The notes under the pieces: generated by a model | The model's input: only the letters and a program-made list of their open reading frames with translations | Databases searched by the model: none | What the model was told of the DNA's origin: nothing | Shown here: positions 1-7,319 of the stretch, piece by piece | How positions within the stretch are numbered: the first letter of the stretch is position 1 | Layout: each line of letters begins with the position of its first letter | Made by a program: the position numbers and the translations under genes | Assembly: GCF_006438785.1 (NCBI RefSeq) | Contig: NZ_RCZB01000007.1 | Location: forward strand, 1 to 64,000 | Length of the DNA stretch: 64,000 nucleotides | Source of the DNA: Rhodanobacter glycinis | GTDB lineage: Bacteria > Pseudomonadota > Gammaproteobacteria > Xanthomonadales > Rhodanobacteraceae | Reading direction: 5' to 3'

Positions 1-1
1 G

Positions 2-268
2 GTCTTTACCAGCCGACACTACACGCGACTGGTACGCAGCTATGGCCTGCGGCAGGAATTCATCACACCACATTGCCCACAGCAGAACGGCATGGTGGAG
101 CGTGTCATCCGCACGTTGAAGGAGCAGTGCGCGCATCGGCATCGCTTCGAAACACAGCAGCACGCGATGCGCGTGATTGGCGACTGGATCCAGTTCTACA
201 ACCACCGGCGCCCCCATCAGGCGCTGGGCATGAAGACCCCCGCCGAGGCTTATGCTTTAGCGGCCTGA
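2..268 (+). CDS. IS3-type transposase (orfB), C-terminal fragment cut by the window edge
   Basis: The reading frame is open from the first bases of the window and ends in TGA at 266-268, giving about 88 residues of an rve integrase core. The last catalytic acid of the DDE triad lies in the motif QQNGMVERVIRTLKEQC. The tail FYNHRRPHQALGMKTP followed by EAYALAA is the usual C-terminus of IS3-family OrfB proteins. The 5' part lies outside the window. Just downstream, about 269-295 (CCTGTGCAGG to CATTACA), may be the right terminal inverted repeat, but the other end is not visible. From 296 to 471 I see no gene. The insertion probably explains why the next gene has lost its N-terminus. Confidence 0.85.
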   Translation, partial: VFTSRHYTRLVRSYGLRQEFITPHCPQQNGMVERVIRTLKEQCAHRHRFETQQHAMRVIGDWIQFYNHRRPHQALGMKTPAEAYALAA

Positions 269-501
269 CCTGTGCAGGAAGTGCTGGGTCATTACACAAA
301 TGGCTTAACTGCGCCAATTGCGCGGGAGTCTTGTCTCAACTTGTTCATTGCCGCTCAGACAAGCCCAGCGTGCGCTCATGGGTGAAACCATGGGCAGAAG
401 ATGGCGCGCGCATTTTGAAGAATTGTCCGATCTGAAGATCGGCAGGGCCAAAAGCCCGGGCCAATGGATGACGGCGGCGGACAGGACGGGAAACGCTCTC
501 C

Positions 502-1608
502 TTGCGCTTTCAACTCGGCAACATCAGCGGACCAGCGTCGCACGTTGAGGCTCCCTTTTTTCATCTACTGCCGAAACCGAAGGCGATGGATGCGAGCGGC
601 AAGATGGTGACGCTTGGTCAGATCACCGACATGCGTACGGGCGAGCAGTGGTCCAACCAAGAAGTCTTCATGCCCAACGGTGCTGAGTGGAGGTTCGACA
701 AGAACGCGCCAGAGCCGAAAGTGTGGATGAACTTCGTCGATGAACTCTTCGCGGATCGAACCGACGATGTGCAGCTGCTTCAGGAATGGATGGGGTACAT
801 GCTCAGCGGCGATACCTGGGCGCAGAAGGGTCTACTGGTTGTCGGCCCGAAGCGCGCTGGTAAGGGTGTCATTGGTGGCGTGCTGCGAAAGCTGCTTGGT
901 AAAAGCATGGTGGCGAGTCCGTCGCTGAAGGCGCTGGGGGACACGTTTGGACTCGAACATATGGTGGACAAGCGGATGTGCCTCATATCCGATGCCCGTC
1001 TTTCAACCCGCCAAGATACTGCCGCCGTAATCGAGATGCTGTTGCGGATCATCGGTTGCGATCAGGTAGACGTCTCGCGAAAAAATAAAACCGCACTGAC
1101 GCTTGAACTCGGGGTACGCGTGATGATGCTGGCTAACTCGATGCCACAACTTGGTGACGATAGCGATGCGATTACTTCACGGTTCTTGATAATTAATCTG
1201 ACTGAATCGTTTTATGGACGTGAGGATACGAAGCTAGCTGCCAAGCTGGAGAGAGAATTGCCCGGCATCGCGTTGTGGTCTATTGAAGGTTACAAGAGGT
1301 TGATAGCACGTGGGAAGTTTCAGGAGCCGCAATCATCGGTCGATGCGCGTTCGGAGTGGTACAACGAGAATAACCCAGTGGCGGAGTTCATTGAAGATCG
1401 CTGCGTTGTTGCGCGTGACCAGTCCGTTGAGAACTCAGTGCTGGGCAATGCCTACAACGAATGGAACGAAGCTCGCCACGCTCCACCTATGAACACCCAA
1501 GTCCTCAGCCGGAAGGTCGCAGCGATGCTTGGGCCGAAAATTACGCGTGTCGCTGGTCATGGTGCGCGGCGGATTGTCGGGCTGGGTCTCAAGAAGATGG
1601 CATTTTGA
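502..1608 (+). CDS. P4-alpha-like/SF3 helicase domain of a phage or satellite primase, N-terminally truncated
   Basis: The 368-residue product has a Walker A motif GPKRAGKG near residues 115-122, a Walker B-like segment RMCLISDAR near 156-164, and an SF3 sensor/arginine region (MLANSMPQLGDDSDAITSRF). This matches the helicase half of DUF5906/D5-like replication proteins of P4-type elements, which load at their own iteron origin. Full family members carry an N-terminal primase domain that is missing here. The frame is open only from 472 after a stop at 469-471, and the first start-like codon is a TTG at 502 with no good ribosome binding site. The gene therefore looks 5'-truncated, probably by the upstream insertion sequence, and may not be expressed. 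The iteron array starts 57 bp after its stop, as expected for a replication module. Confidence 0.8.
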   Translation: MRFQLGNISGPASHVEAPFFHLLPKPKAMDASGKMVTLGQITDMRTGEQWSNQEVFMPNGAEWRFDKNAPEPKVWMNFVDELFADRTDDVQLLQEWMGYMLSGDTWAQKGLLVVGPKRAGKGVIGGVLRKLLGKSMVASPSLKALGDTFGLEHMVDKRMCLISDARLSTRQDTAAVIEMLLRIIGCDQVDVSRKNKTALTLELGVRVMMLANSMPQLGDDSDAITSRFLIINLTESFYGREDTKLAAKLERELPGIALWSIEGYKRLIARGKFQEPQSSVDARSEWYNENNPVAEFIEDRCVVARDQSVENSVLGNAYNEWNEARHAPPMNTQVLSRKVAAMLGPKITRVAGHGARRIVGLGLKKMAF

Positions 1609-1665
1609 TGGACGGGATGTGCGCCATGAGCAACGGGCGATGCCGTGAAATCATCGCCGTGAATT

Positions 1666-1956
1666 GCGTCGCGGAATGCGTCGCTTTTCCTCCGAATTGC
1701 GTCGCGAATTGCGTCGCGGCTGGCGACGCCGCCCCCGGAGCTGGGTAGCGAGCGGCGAGTCTGCCGAGGCGAAATCTCCGAAGCGACGCAATTGGCGACG
1801 GAAAAGCGACGCAATTAGCGACGCAAAAGGCGTTGCCGGAGCTGGGACGCGACGCAAGCGACGCATTTTTTCCTTATTTGCCGAGGACAAAGGAAAAGAG
1901 GAAGAGGGAGAGAGGTATAGGAGAGCGGTATAGCAAAAAAGCGTCGCTTGCGTCGC
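1666..1956. repeat. Iteron array, probable replication origin of the integrated element
   Basis: Twelve exact copies of the 7-bp core GCGTCGC or its complement GCGACGC lie in 291 bp. Forward-form cores start at 1666, 1678, 1699, 1711, 1941 and 1950. Reverse-form cores start at 1723, 1783, 1806, 1818, 1849 and 1858. Pairs are spaced 12 bp (1666/1678, 1699/1711, 1806/1818) or 9 bp (1849/1858, 1941/1950). The 12-bp unit is close to GAATTGCGTCGC. Direct pairs on the left are mirrored by inverted pairs on the right. A relatively AT-rich stretch (ATTTTTTCCTTATTTG, about 1864-1879) and a purine tract lie between the last two groups. This arrangement next to a P4-alpha-like helicase gene fits an origin; that role is inferred. 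No convincing gene lies between 1609 and 2113. Confidence 0.75.
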
Positions 1957-2113
1957 GCCTAACCGCCCGGCAGACCCTTCGCCCTGTGGCGTAAGCGACC
2001 GGAAACAGGCCTAGGCGGGCCGCGCATCGCCGAGGCTAGACGAGGTACAGCACCGATCATCGCGGAAGGCGTCCGCGCCCCGGCAGCGAGCCGCATCGAA
2101 CCGAGAAACGACC

Positions 2114-2434
2114 ATGATTAACAAATGCCCATGCTGCGGTCACCGCTTCGCCGATCCGGATGCCGCGCCCGACCTGGTAGAGGAACTGACAAGCCAGTTC
2201 GCCGCTATATGCGCGCAAAACGATTATGCGATTACCGACGGAAGAGTTTCAGAAGTTGTCGCGGCAGCGCTGCTAGGAATCAGGAAGAAGAAATTAGCAA
2301 TGTTGCGCTCAGTAAATAATGGTCCGCCCTATTTCAACCTGCCAGTAGACGGCTCGCGATATTCGTATGAATTGAAGTCATTGGCAAAATGGAAACATTT
2401 TCAAAAGACGGGTGAAGAATGGGATATGGCATGA
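2114..2434 (+). CDS. Small Cys-motif protein with a possible excisionase/HTH-like C-terminus
   Basis: This 106-residue protein begins MINKCPCCGHRF. The CPCC pair is a possible half zinc ribbon. The C-terminal part (residues about 70-95, NGPPYFNLPVDGSRYSYE followed by LKSLAKW) has the wing-and-helix pattern seen in small MerR/AlpA-like regulators of integrative elements. I do not recognise a named family. It sits between the iteron array and the capsid gene on the same strand, so a role in control of excision, replication or late-gene expression is plausible. Its codon use is less GC-biased than the host genes around csrA. Confidence 0.6.
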   Translation: MINKCPCCGHRFADPDAAPDLVEELTSQFAAICAQNDYAITDGRVSEVVAAALLGIRKKKLAMLRSVNNGPPYFNLPVDGSRYSYELKSLAKWKHFQKTGEEWDMA

Positions 2435-2518
2435 ATGTCCATGCATGGCCATTTTTAAAATCGCAATGGATTACGCTCCGAGTTAATCCACCCCTTCACC
2501 CGACCGGAGCTAACCATT

Positions 2519-3523
2519 ATGCAAATCCCCAATATGAAAGGCCGTGAGTTCATTCGCATCGCCGTCACCAAAGCTTCTGTCGGTGGGGCTCAGGGCGTGG
2601 AAGCATTCACCGCCGCACGCTATGGATCGGATGGCCCGCGTATCGCAAAAGCGGCTATCGCTTCATTGAATTCATCCGAACTACTCGACGAGAGTATCGC
2701 CACCGCCTTCATCAGCACTGTCGTTGACAAGTCAGTGCTCGGCCAACTTCGCGGCGCGCGCCCCACCCCATTCAACACGCGCACACGCAAGCTGTCGTCT
2801 GGGGCGCGCGGCCACTTCGTCGCCGAAGCTGCACCCATCCCTCTGAGCAAGCAGTCAGTAGAAGGTTCCACGCTTCGCCCGCTCAAGGTCTATGCGCTCG
2901 TGGTCAGCACGAAGGAAGCCATCAGCTCACTCGACCCATTGGCAGAAGCAGGCCTTCAATCCGACCTTCAAACCGCTTGCGCCGCCGCGGTCAATATCGC
3001 CCTGCTAAACCCTGCCAACGCGGGCACCGCCAACGTCACTCCTGCTGCCATAACATTTGGCGCTCCTACAGTGGCCGCCACCGGCAACGCCGTCGCCGAC
3101 ATCAAGGTGCTGATCGCGGCCTTCAAGGGTGACATCTCCGCTGCGTACTTCGTCACCGATCCGGATACAGCGACCGCGCTGGCGATGGTACAGACGGCCA
3201 ATGATGCGTTCCTCTTTCCGGAATGTGGCCCGCGCGGAGGTGCGATTCTCGGCATTCCGCTTGTAACCACTATCGACTCGCCGCGCGATTCCAGCGGCGG
3301 TCAGCTCGCGTTGATCGACCCGACCGGCATCGCCTACAACATCGACGATGTACAGATGGACGTGGCAAAGAACGCCACACTTGCTATGTCAGATTCCCCG
3401 ACGTCGCCCGTGGAGCAGGTCAGTCTCTTCCAGACATCATCCGTCGCGTGGAAGGTGCTTATTCGCGCCAACTGGGAGAATCATCGCGCTTCCGGTGTCG
3501 CCGTGCTGACTGGGATCGTCTGA
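2519..3523 (+). CDS. Phage major capsid protein (HK97-type fold)
   Basis: The 334-residue product matches HK97-like major capsid proteins. It has a short N-terminal arm (FTAARYGSDGPRIAKAAIAS), an E-loop-like segment (FVAEAAPIPLSKQSVEGS), a spine helix rich in alanine (LAEAGLQSDLQTACAAAVN), and a C-terminal A-domain region (ILGIPLVTTIDSP). It is short and has no fused protease or long delta domain. A ribosome binding site (CGGAGC) precedes the ATG at 2519. The stop overlaps the next start (TGATG, 3521-3525), implying translational coupling. A capsid gene beside a P4-like replication gene points to a capsid-forming satellite or a prophage remnant. Confidence 0.85.
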   Translation: MQIPNMKGREFIRIAVTKASVGGAQGVEAFTAARYGSDGPRIAKAAIASLNSSELLDESIATAFISTVVDKSVLGQLRGARPTPFNTRTRKLSSGARGHFVAEAAPIPLSKQSVEGSTLRPLKVYALVVSTKEAISSLDPLAEAGLQSDLQTACAAAVNIALLNPANAGTANVTPAAITFGAPTVAATGNAVADIKVLIAAFKGDISAAYFVTDPDTATALAMVQTANDAFLFPECGPRGGAILGIPLVTTIDSPRDSSGGQLALIDPTGIAYNIDDVQMDVAKNATLAMSDSPTSPVEQVSLFQTSSVAWKVLIRANWENHRASGVAVLTGIV

Positions 3524-3840
3524 TGGAAACCTTCGATCAGCTCACAGCCAAGATGACCCCGAAGCAAAAGGCTGCACCAGCGACCTATGGCGACCTGATG
3601 CGGCTTATGCAAACCATGCTCAGCGCCAACAAGTTGCTCAAGCAACGCATCGAGCGGATCGAGGCCCGTGGCGTTAAATACTGTGGCACGTGGCAGCGCT
3701 CTGGCGAGTACGAACGCGGCGACCTCGCCACGCACAAGGGCAGCATGTGGCACGCGGTCACTTCGACCCGCGAAGAACCGGGTGCATCGTCCGCGTGGCA
3801 ACTCGCCGTCAAAGCAGGTCGCGACGGGAGATCGAAATGA
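3523..3840 (+). CDS. Small phage protein with a carbohydrate-binding-like (CBM5/12-type) C-terminal domain
   Basis: This is a 105-residue protein starting at an ATG that overlaps the capsid stop codon. Residues about 15-48 form a helical segment (YGDLMRLMQTMLSANKLLKQ). The second half contains the pattern YCGTWQRSGEYERGDLATHK, then GSMWHAV and W-x-L-x-VKAGRDG. That spacing of aromatic residues and GD is typical of small carbohydrate-binding or decoration domains attached to phage structural proteins. It may decorate the capsid or assist assembly. It ends in an ATGA overlap with the next gene, so three genes are coupled. The function is inferred. Confidence 0.65.
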   Translation: METFDQLTAKMTPKQKAAPATYGDLMRLMQTMLSANKLLKQRIERIEARGVKYCGTWQRSGEYERGDLATHKGSMWHAVTSTREEPGASSAWQLAVKAGRDGRSK

Positions 3841-4088
3841 CCCCTGACAAAGCGCGCATCGCCTATCCCGACACCTGGGCATCTATCCAGCAACAAGTTG
3901 CTGAAGTCCGAGCCGCTGGCGCTGATGTTGTTCAGCTGGACGTGCGGGTCATCGACGTCAATGGCATTCCCACGTTGGAGCTGACCACGATTGCCGACTA
4001 CGCGGTGGAAGACGATGACGCCCCGGCATCCAGCATCCGCTTCCGCGCTGTGCTCGCGGAGCGTCCAGCAGTCCATGTCGTGCATTGA
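3837..4088 (+). CDS. Small phage-associated hypothetical protein
   Basis: An 83-residue acidic protein starting at the ATG at 3837, which overlaps the previous stop (ATGA). The sequence starts MTPDKARIAYPDTWASIQQQ and contains a beta-rich middle part (VVQLDVRVIDVNGIPTLELT). No family is recognised. The tight coupling to the capsid gene suggests a virion or assembly role. Between it and the next gene, 4089-4161 holds a G-run/C-run inverted repeat (GGGG at about 4104, CCCC at about 4117) and an eight-T run near 4152; this could be a weak terminator, but I do not call one. Confidence 0.6.
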   Translation: MTPDKARIAYPDTWASIQQQVAEVRAAGADVVQLDVRVIDVNGIPTLELTTIADYAVEDDDAPASSIRFRAVLAERPAVHVVH

Positions 4089-4161
4089 GGCCACGTCCGA
4101 CCGGGGGGAGTGAACACCCCTCCGGCCCATCCACGGGAATCCGTCCCCGTTCATTTTTTTA

Positions 4162-4557
4162 ATGTGCAATGAAGGTTTTGAAACGAAAAAAATCATGAAG
4201 ACCCCCGCCCCACCCGCAATCAAGTCCACGAAGACCCAGCAGCGACTGCCGCCCAAGTCCCTGTCGGCTGAAGGGGGAGCCATATGGAAGCGTCTGCTGG
4301 CTGACTATGAGATCAATGACGAAGCAGGCCTGCTCCTGCTCCAGACAGGTCTGGAAGCGTATGACCGTTTGAAGCAATGTCAGCAGGCGATCCAGCGCGA
4401 CGGCCCGCAGGTGCTCGACAGATTCGGCTACTTGAAGGCCCATCCGCTTCTGCCCGCAGAGCGCGCCTCACGCACGCAGATGCTGGCCGCCTTCAAGGCG
4501 CTTCATCTCGACATCGAGCCATTACACGCCCAGCCCGGACGCCCGGCAGGGAGTTAG
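4162..4557 (+). CDS. P27-family phage terminase small subunit
   Basis: The 131-residue protein carries the P27 terminase small-subunit pattern: P-x-x-LSAEGGAIWKRLLADYE near residues 31-51, a central helix (LLLLQTGLEAYDRLKQCQQA), and HPLLPAERASRTQMLAAFKA near 94-113. Such subunits recognise DNA for packaging and normally act with a large terminase, which is not present anywhere in this window. An alternative start is the ATG at 4195 (MKTPAPPAI), which would remove 11 residues; neither start has a strong ribosome binding site. Confidence 0.8.
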   Translation: MCNEGFETKKIMKTPAPPAIKSTKTQQRLPPKSLSAEGGAIWKRLLADYEINDEAGLLLLQTGLEAYDRLKQCQQAIQRDGPQVLDRFGYLKAHPLLPAERASRTQMLAAFKALHLDIEPLHAQPGRPAGS

Positions 4558-4562
4558 ACGCA

Positions 4563-5042
4563 ATGCCTACCAATCGCCGCTATCGCACCCGTGTTCGCCA
4601 CCCGCCCATCGACCCAGTTCACTGGGCGATCCTGACCGACGCACCGCCGCCGGCAGACGCCAATCCCTTCCTCGCGATGGATCGCAACTTCGATCCGGTC
4701 ATGCGACCGCTATGGGAAGTCCAAGGCCCAGCGATCCTCATCGACTGGATCGCGGCTCACCCAGGTACGCGCCCGTCTTGTTGGTGGCGCTACCAAGCCC
4801 CGAGCGGCGGGCGCCAGTGCCTCTTCGGCGAAGGCAAGCCGCTTCACGAAGTGCTCAACATCGCGCCGTCCTACGCCTTCGGCATCCCGGACTGGTGTGG
4901 CGATCCGGAAGCCCCGCCGATCTTTGAAACCCAGCATGCGTACCTGAAGCGCCATGGGCTGCTAGAACCGGGCGAGCGCAAGCCGCGCTCCGAACCGCAT
5001 CCTCTTCCGTTGCGCATTGTGCCCGTTACGCTGTGGAAATAA
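4563..5042 (+). CDS. Phage-associated hypothetical protein
   Basis: A 159-residue protein starting at the ATG at 4563, five bases after the small terminase stop. It is rich in Pro, Trp and Arg (IDWIAAHPGTRPSCWWRYQA) with a motif FGIPDWCGDPEAPPIFETQ. I know no function for it. Similar Trp/Pro-rich genes often sit beside terminase genes in Xanthomonadales prophages, but that is context only. It ends 24 bp before the convergent membrane-effector gene, so this is where the phage-like block stops and where a large terminase would be expected. Confidence 0.6.
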   Translation: MPTNRRYRTRVRHPPIDPVHWAILTDAPPPADANPFLAMDRNFDPVMRPLWEVQGPAILIDWIAAHPGTRPSCWWRYQAPSGGRQCLFGEGKPLHEVLNIAPSYAFGIPDWCGDPEAPPIFETQHAYLKRHGLLEPGERKPRSEPHPLPLRIVPVTLWK

Positions 5043-5066
5043 ACATGGGATGCGCGGCGCAAATTG

Positions 5067-5834
5067 CTATTGGAAGCGCAAGGCTGCTTTGATGACATCC
5101 CATTCATTGGAGAGAGATAGATTCATGTCATCAAAAATCTTTGATGACAATGTTATTGCCGCGTTCGCTTTGGCAGTTTCGTATAAAGAGACAGCCTCAA
5201 ATGCCATCGCATGAAATTGATCGACAGGCGGTTGCGACTGAAATAGCTTGTAAACGTCGTCAAACGTTTTCTCGAACCGAACTCTCAGCCATTCGAGTCG
5301 AATCCATCGCGAGACAAGTTGCTCGCTGAACACTGCTTGCGACGCTGCTACAACTACACCGAGGTCGGTTTGCCTACAAAGTACGCAGACCAGCCAGAGT
5401 GAAACGTACAGGATTATCCTTACACGCTCAGCCCTCGCCATTCGCAGAGAAACTGCCTTGCTGAAGTGACTATTCTCTAGTACCTGCGCGGCCATTCGCT
5501 TAATGGGATCGGCGAACTCATTGTTGTAGTAGCCATCCGTTTTCTGATGAATCAGGCTAATGCCCCAAGCACTGCTAAAAAATTCCTGAAGGCGCTTGTC
5601 TTGCGCGCGCGGCGTAAGGTACAGACGAGAAACTAGACCCATGACGAACAGTGATAGCGCTGACACGCCAAAAGCAATCAGCACCGCCGACGAAATAGCT
5701 GGGAAATTTGCCTGATTAACAAGAAGGCAGACAATGGAAAGGAAGGCTCCAAGATAAAAGAGGAAATCCGAAACCTTGTCGCCCAATTCTACAGCCTTGA
5801 AATACTCTTTTCGAATAGGATCAGAGCGTGACAT
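5067..5834 (-). CDS. Predicted membrane (pore-forming) effector of a CBASS-like system, S-4TM/SLATT-like
   Basis: This 255-residue protein has two hydrophobic helices at about residues 22-43 and 47-70, and two more at about 138-157 and 159-176. The segment between and the C-terminal tail are charged. That layout fits the SMODS-associated 4TM or SLATT-type effectors, which are thought to open pores in the inner membrane when the partner CD-NTase makes a nucleotide signal. Its start (ATG at 5834) lies five bases after the CD-NTase stop, so the two genes form an operon. The low-GC codon use contrasts with the host. The exact effector family is uncertain; the call depends on the transmembrane pattern and the neighbour. 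Confidence 0.65.
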   Translation of the reverse strand: MSRSDPIRKEYFKAVELGDKVSDFLFYLGAFLSIVCLLVNQANFPAISSAVLIAFGVSALSLFVMGLVSRLYLTPRAQDKRLQEFFSSAWGISLIHQKTDGYYNNEFADPIKRMAAQVLENSHFSKAVSLRMARAERVRIILYVSLWLVCVLCRQTDLGVVVAASQAVFSEQLVSRWIRLEWLRVRFEKTFDDVYKLFQSQPPVDQFHAMAFEAVSLYETAKANAAITLSSKIFDDMNLSLSNEWDVIKAALRFQ

Positions 5835-5839
5835 TTGTC

Positions 5840-6703
5840 TTACCCATGGGCTGGAAATTCATTCCCAAATATTTGCCGCCAGATTTCGATGGCGCCCTTG
5901 TCATCGTGATTATCTCCATATGTCTTGTGCCAAGCATTCCTACTTTTTTCAATTGCCGTATCGAAGCGCTTTAGCACTTCCTGCCTGTCAGACCAAGAAA
6001 GGTAGTCATCGGCGAGACCGGTTCCGTACCAGATGTAGTTCTCAAGCTGTGTTCGGGCTTTGCTGAAGAACTGGAAGATCTGCCAAGGCATATCGCTTAG
6101 ATCGGCATCAAAAACGTTGATCGCCAACACTTCAATATGGTAACTCTGAAGATAGCCACTGTGGATACGATTCCAGTGCTTGATCATCTTGATGATCCTC
6201 CTGAAATTGGGGCCACACGTCGACGCTTTTGATTCGATAATTGCGGCATGTTCTTTCGGTTTGGACTCGATCCATTTGTCAGTGTTCGAGTCGGGTACGT
6301 TGTAATGCGTTACGTTTCCATTCCCATCTACCACCCTGGCAACAGGAACAACGTCCACATTCGGCCAAGTCGTATAGCTAAGAGTGACAGCTTGCCCATT
6401 GCGGCGAACTCCTGTCCGCCACTCCGACAATGCGTCGCGGACGCTTTGAAGGACTTGGGTTGGGGTTTTGTCTTTGATGTGTCTGTCGTAATGCAGCGCC
6501 ACAATCACATCTAGATCGGCATGCTGCCGCAGAGCTGTGTACTTAGGTATCGATCCGGCGCTAAACGCTTCGACAATTCCTAATGACTTGCTGAGTTTCG
6601 AGACGATGTCGTCTCTGCGACCATTGGCTGTGCTGCGATGGTCGCCGCCGAGGTTGATTTTGTCGTGGAACTGGTCGAAGGAAACGGCAACTGTATATGG
6701 CAT
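5840..6703 (-). CDS. CD-NTase (SMODS nucleotidyltransferase) of a CBASS-like antiphage system
   Basis: The 287-residue protein has the polymerase-beta-like active site of CGAS/DncV-like enzymes: a G-S motif at residues 50-51 (FSAGSIPKYTALRQ), paired aspartates at about 63 and 65 (ADLDVIVAL) and a third at about 117 (NVDVVPV). The family makes cyclic di- or oligonucleotide signals on phage infection. I chose the ATG at 6703 because GGAG lies six bases upstream; a TTG at 6715 would add four residues. It is the first gene of a two-gene operon with the membrane effector. No Cap2/Cap3 or HORMA/TRIP13 genes are present, so it would be a minimal type I layout. Confidence 0.82.
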   Translation of the reverse strand: MPYTVAVSFDQFHDKINLGGDHRSTANGRRDDIVSKLSKSLGIVEAFSAGSIPKYTALRQHADLDVIVALHYDRHIKDKTPTQVLQSVRDALSEWRTGVRRNGQAVTLSYTTWPNVDVVPVARVVDGNGNVTHYNVPDSNTDKWIESKPKEHAAIIESKASTCGPNFRRIIKMIKHWNRIHSGYLQSYHIEVLAINVFDADLSDMPWQIFQFFSKARTQLENYIWYGTGLADDYLSWSDRQEVLKRFDTAIEKSRNAWHKTYGDNHDDKGAIEIWRQIFGNEFPAHG

Positions 6704-7114
6704 GCAATGCTCCAACTAACGGCAGCGCCCGATGCGCCTAGTGCGACGAGCGAACTTTGTGTCAGCGGATTTCGCGTGGTCCGCGCTCACGTAACTGAAC
6801 GGACGCGTGGCACAGACGATGCCAGTCTGATTGACTTTCATTGTCGCCCCCAGTTGCATTCCATGCTCATGACTCGTCCTGTGAATAGCCCCTGATCGCA
6901 GGGTACATGCCAGTAGCGGCCGAAAACCACCCCTTACACCATGCCTGCACGTGCAGGCACGTGTCGCATGGATGAACCGGCACTACCTACCGACCCGCCT
7001 TCCGCGCGAGGCGGAAATCGCCGCGCGAATAGCGCTCGCCCACCGTCCGTAGCAGTCCGTCCGTAAGCGGATTGGCTAGTAGGGACTAAGGTAGGGGCTT
7101 CGAGCGATGAGCAA
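6704..7114. other. Intergenic region between the CD-NTase gene and tRNA-Ser
   Basis: About 410 bp hold no convincing gene. The promoter of the CD-NTase operon should lie in the first 150 bases, but I cannot fix its boxes. The one clear structure is the palindrome at 6942-6959. The right boundary of the integrated element is expected in this stretch or at the tRNA itself. Confidence 0.5.
6942..6959. repeat. Perfect 18-bp palindrome
   Basis: TGCCTGCACGTGCAGGCA reads the same on both strands with no loop. It could bind a dimeric regulator, act as a recombination site, or be the stem of a transcript end. It lies between the defence operon and tRNA-Ser, near the expected edge of the element. Confidence 0.6.
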
Positions 7115-7142
7115 CAAAAAAGCCCCTAGAATCAGGGGCTTA
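7115..7142 (-). terminator. Rho-independent terminator of tRNA-Ser
   Basis: On the minus strand an 8-bp stem (AAGCCCCT with AGGGGCTT, 7120-7127 and 7134-7141) with a 6-base loop is followed by a run of six T (7115-7120). It ends transcription about 11 bp after the tRNA 3' end. Confidence 0.8.
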
Positions 7143-7152
7143 ATTGCGTATC

Positions 7153-7245
7153 TGGCGGAGAGAGAGGGATTCGAACCCTCGATAAGGCTTTTGACCCTAT
7201 ACTCCCTTAGCAGGGGAGCCCCTTCGGCCACTCGGGCATCTCTCC
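7153..7245 (-). tRNA. tRNA-Ser (anticodon GCT)
   Basis: The minus strand begins GGAGAGATGCCCGAGTGG and ends with the T-arm GGTTCGAATCC, acceptor strand TCTCTCC, discriminator G and an encoded CCA (7153-7155). The anticodon loop CTGCTAA gives GCT, reading AGC/AGU. The long variable arm (TAGGGTCAAAAGCCTTA) is typical of class II serine tRNAs. Its place next to csrA matches the serV position in other gammaproteobacteria. The mobile region lies on its 3' side, the usual geometry for tRNA-targeting integrases. Confidence 0.97.
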
Positions 7246-7319
7246 GGGTTTTTCCCGCATCACTGCGGAGCCGGCAAGGATACTGACCGGCGAGGTCGAG
7301 GTAAAGGCTTAATTCATCA

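Noticed and set aside
1461-1933. Several Arg/Glu-rich open frames in 1461-1933 on both strands
   Set aside because: Their arginine-rich sequence comes from the GCGTCGC/GCGACGC iterons; none has a ribosome binding site or family match.
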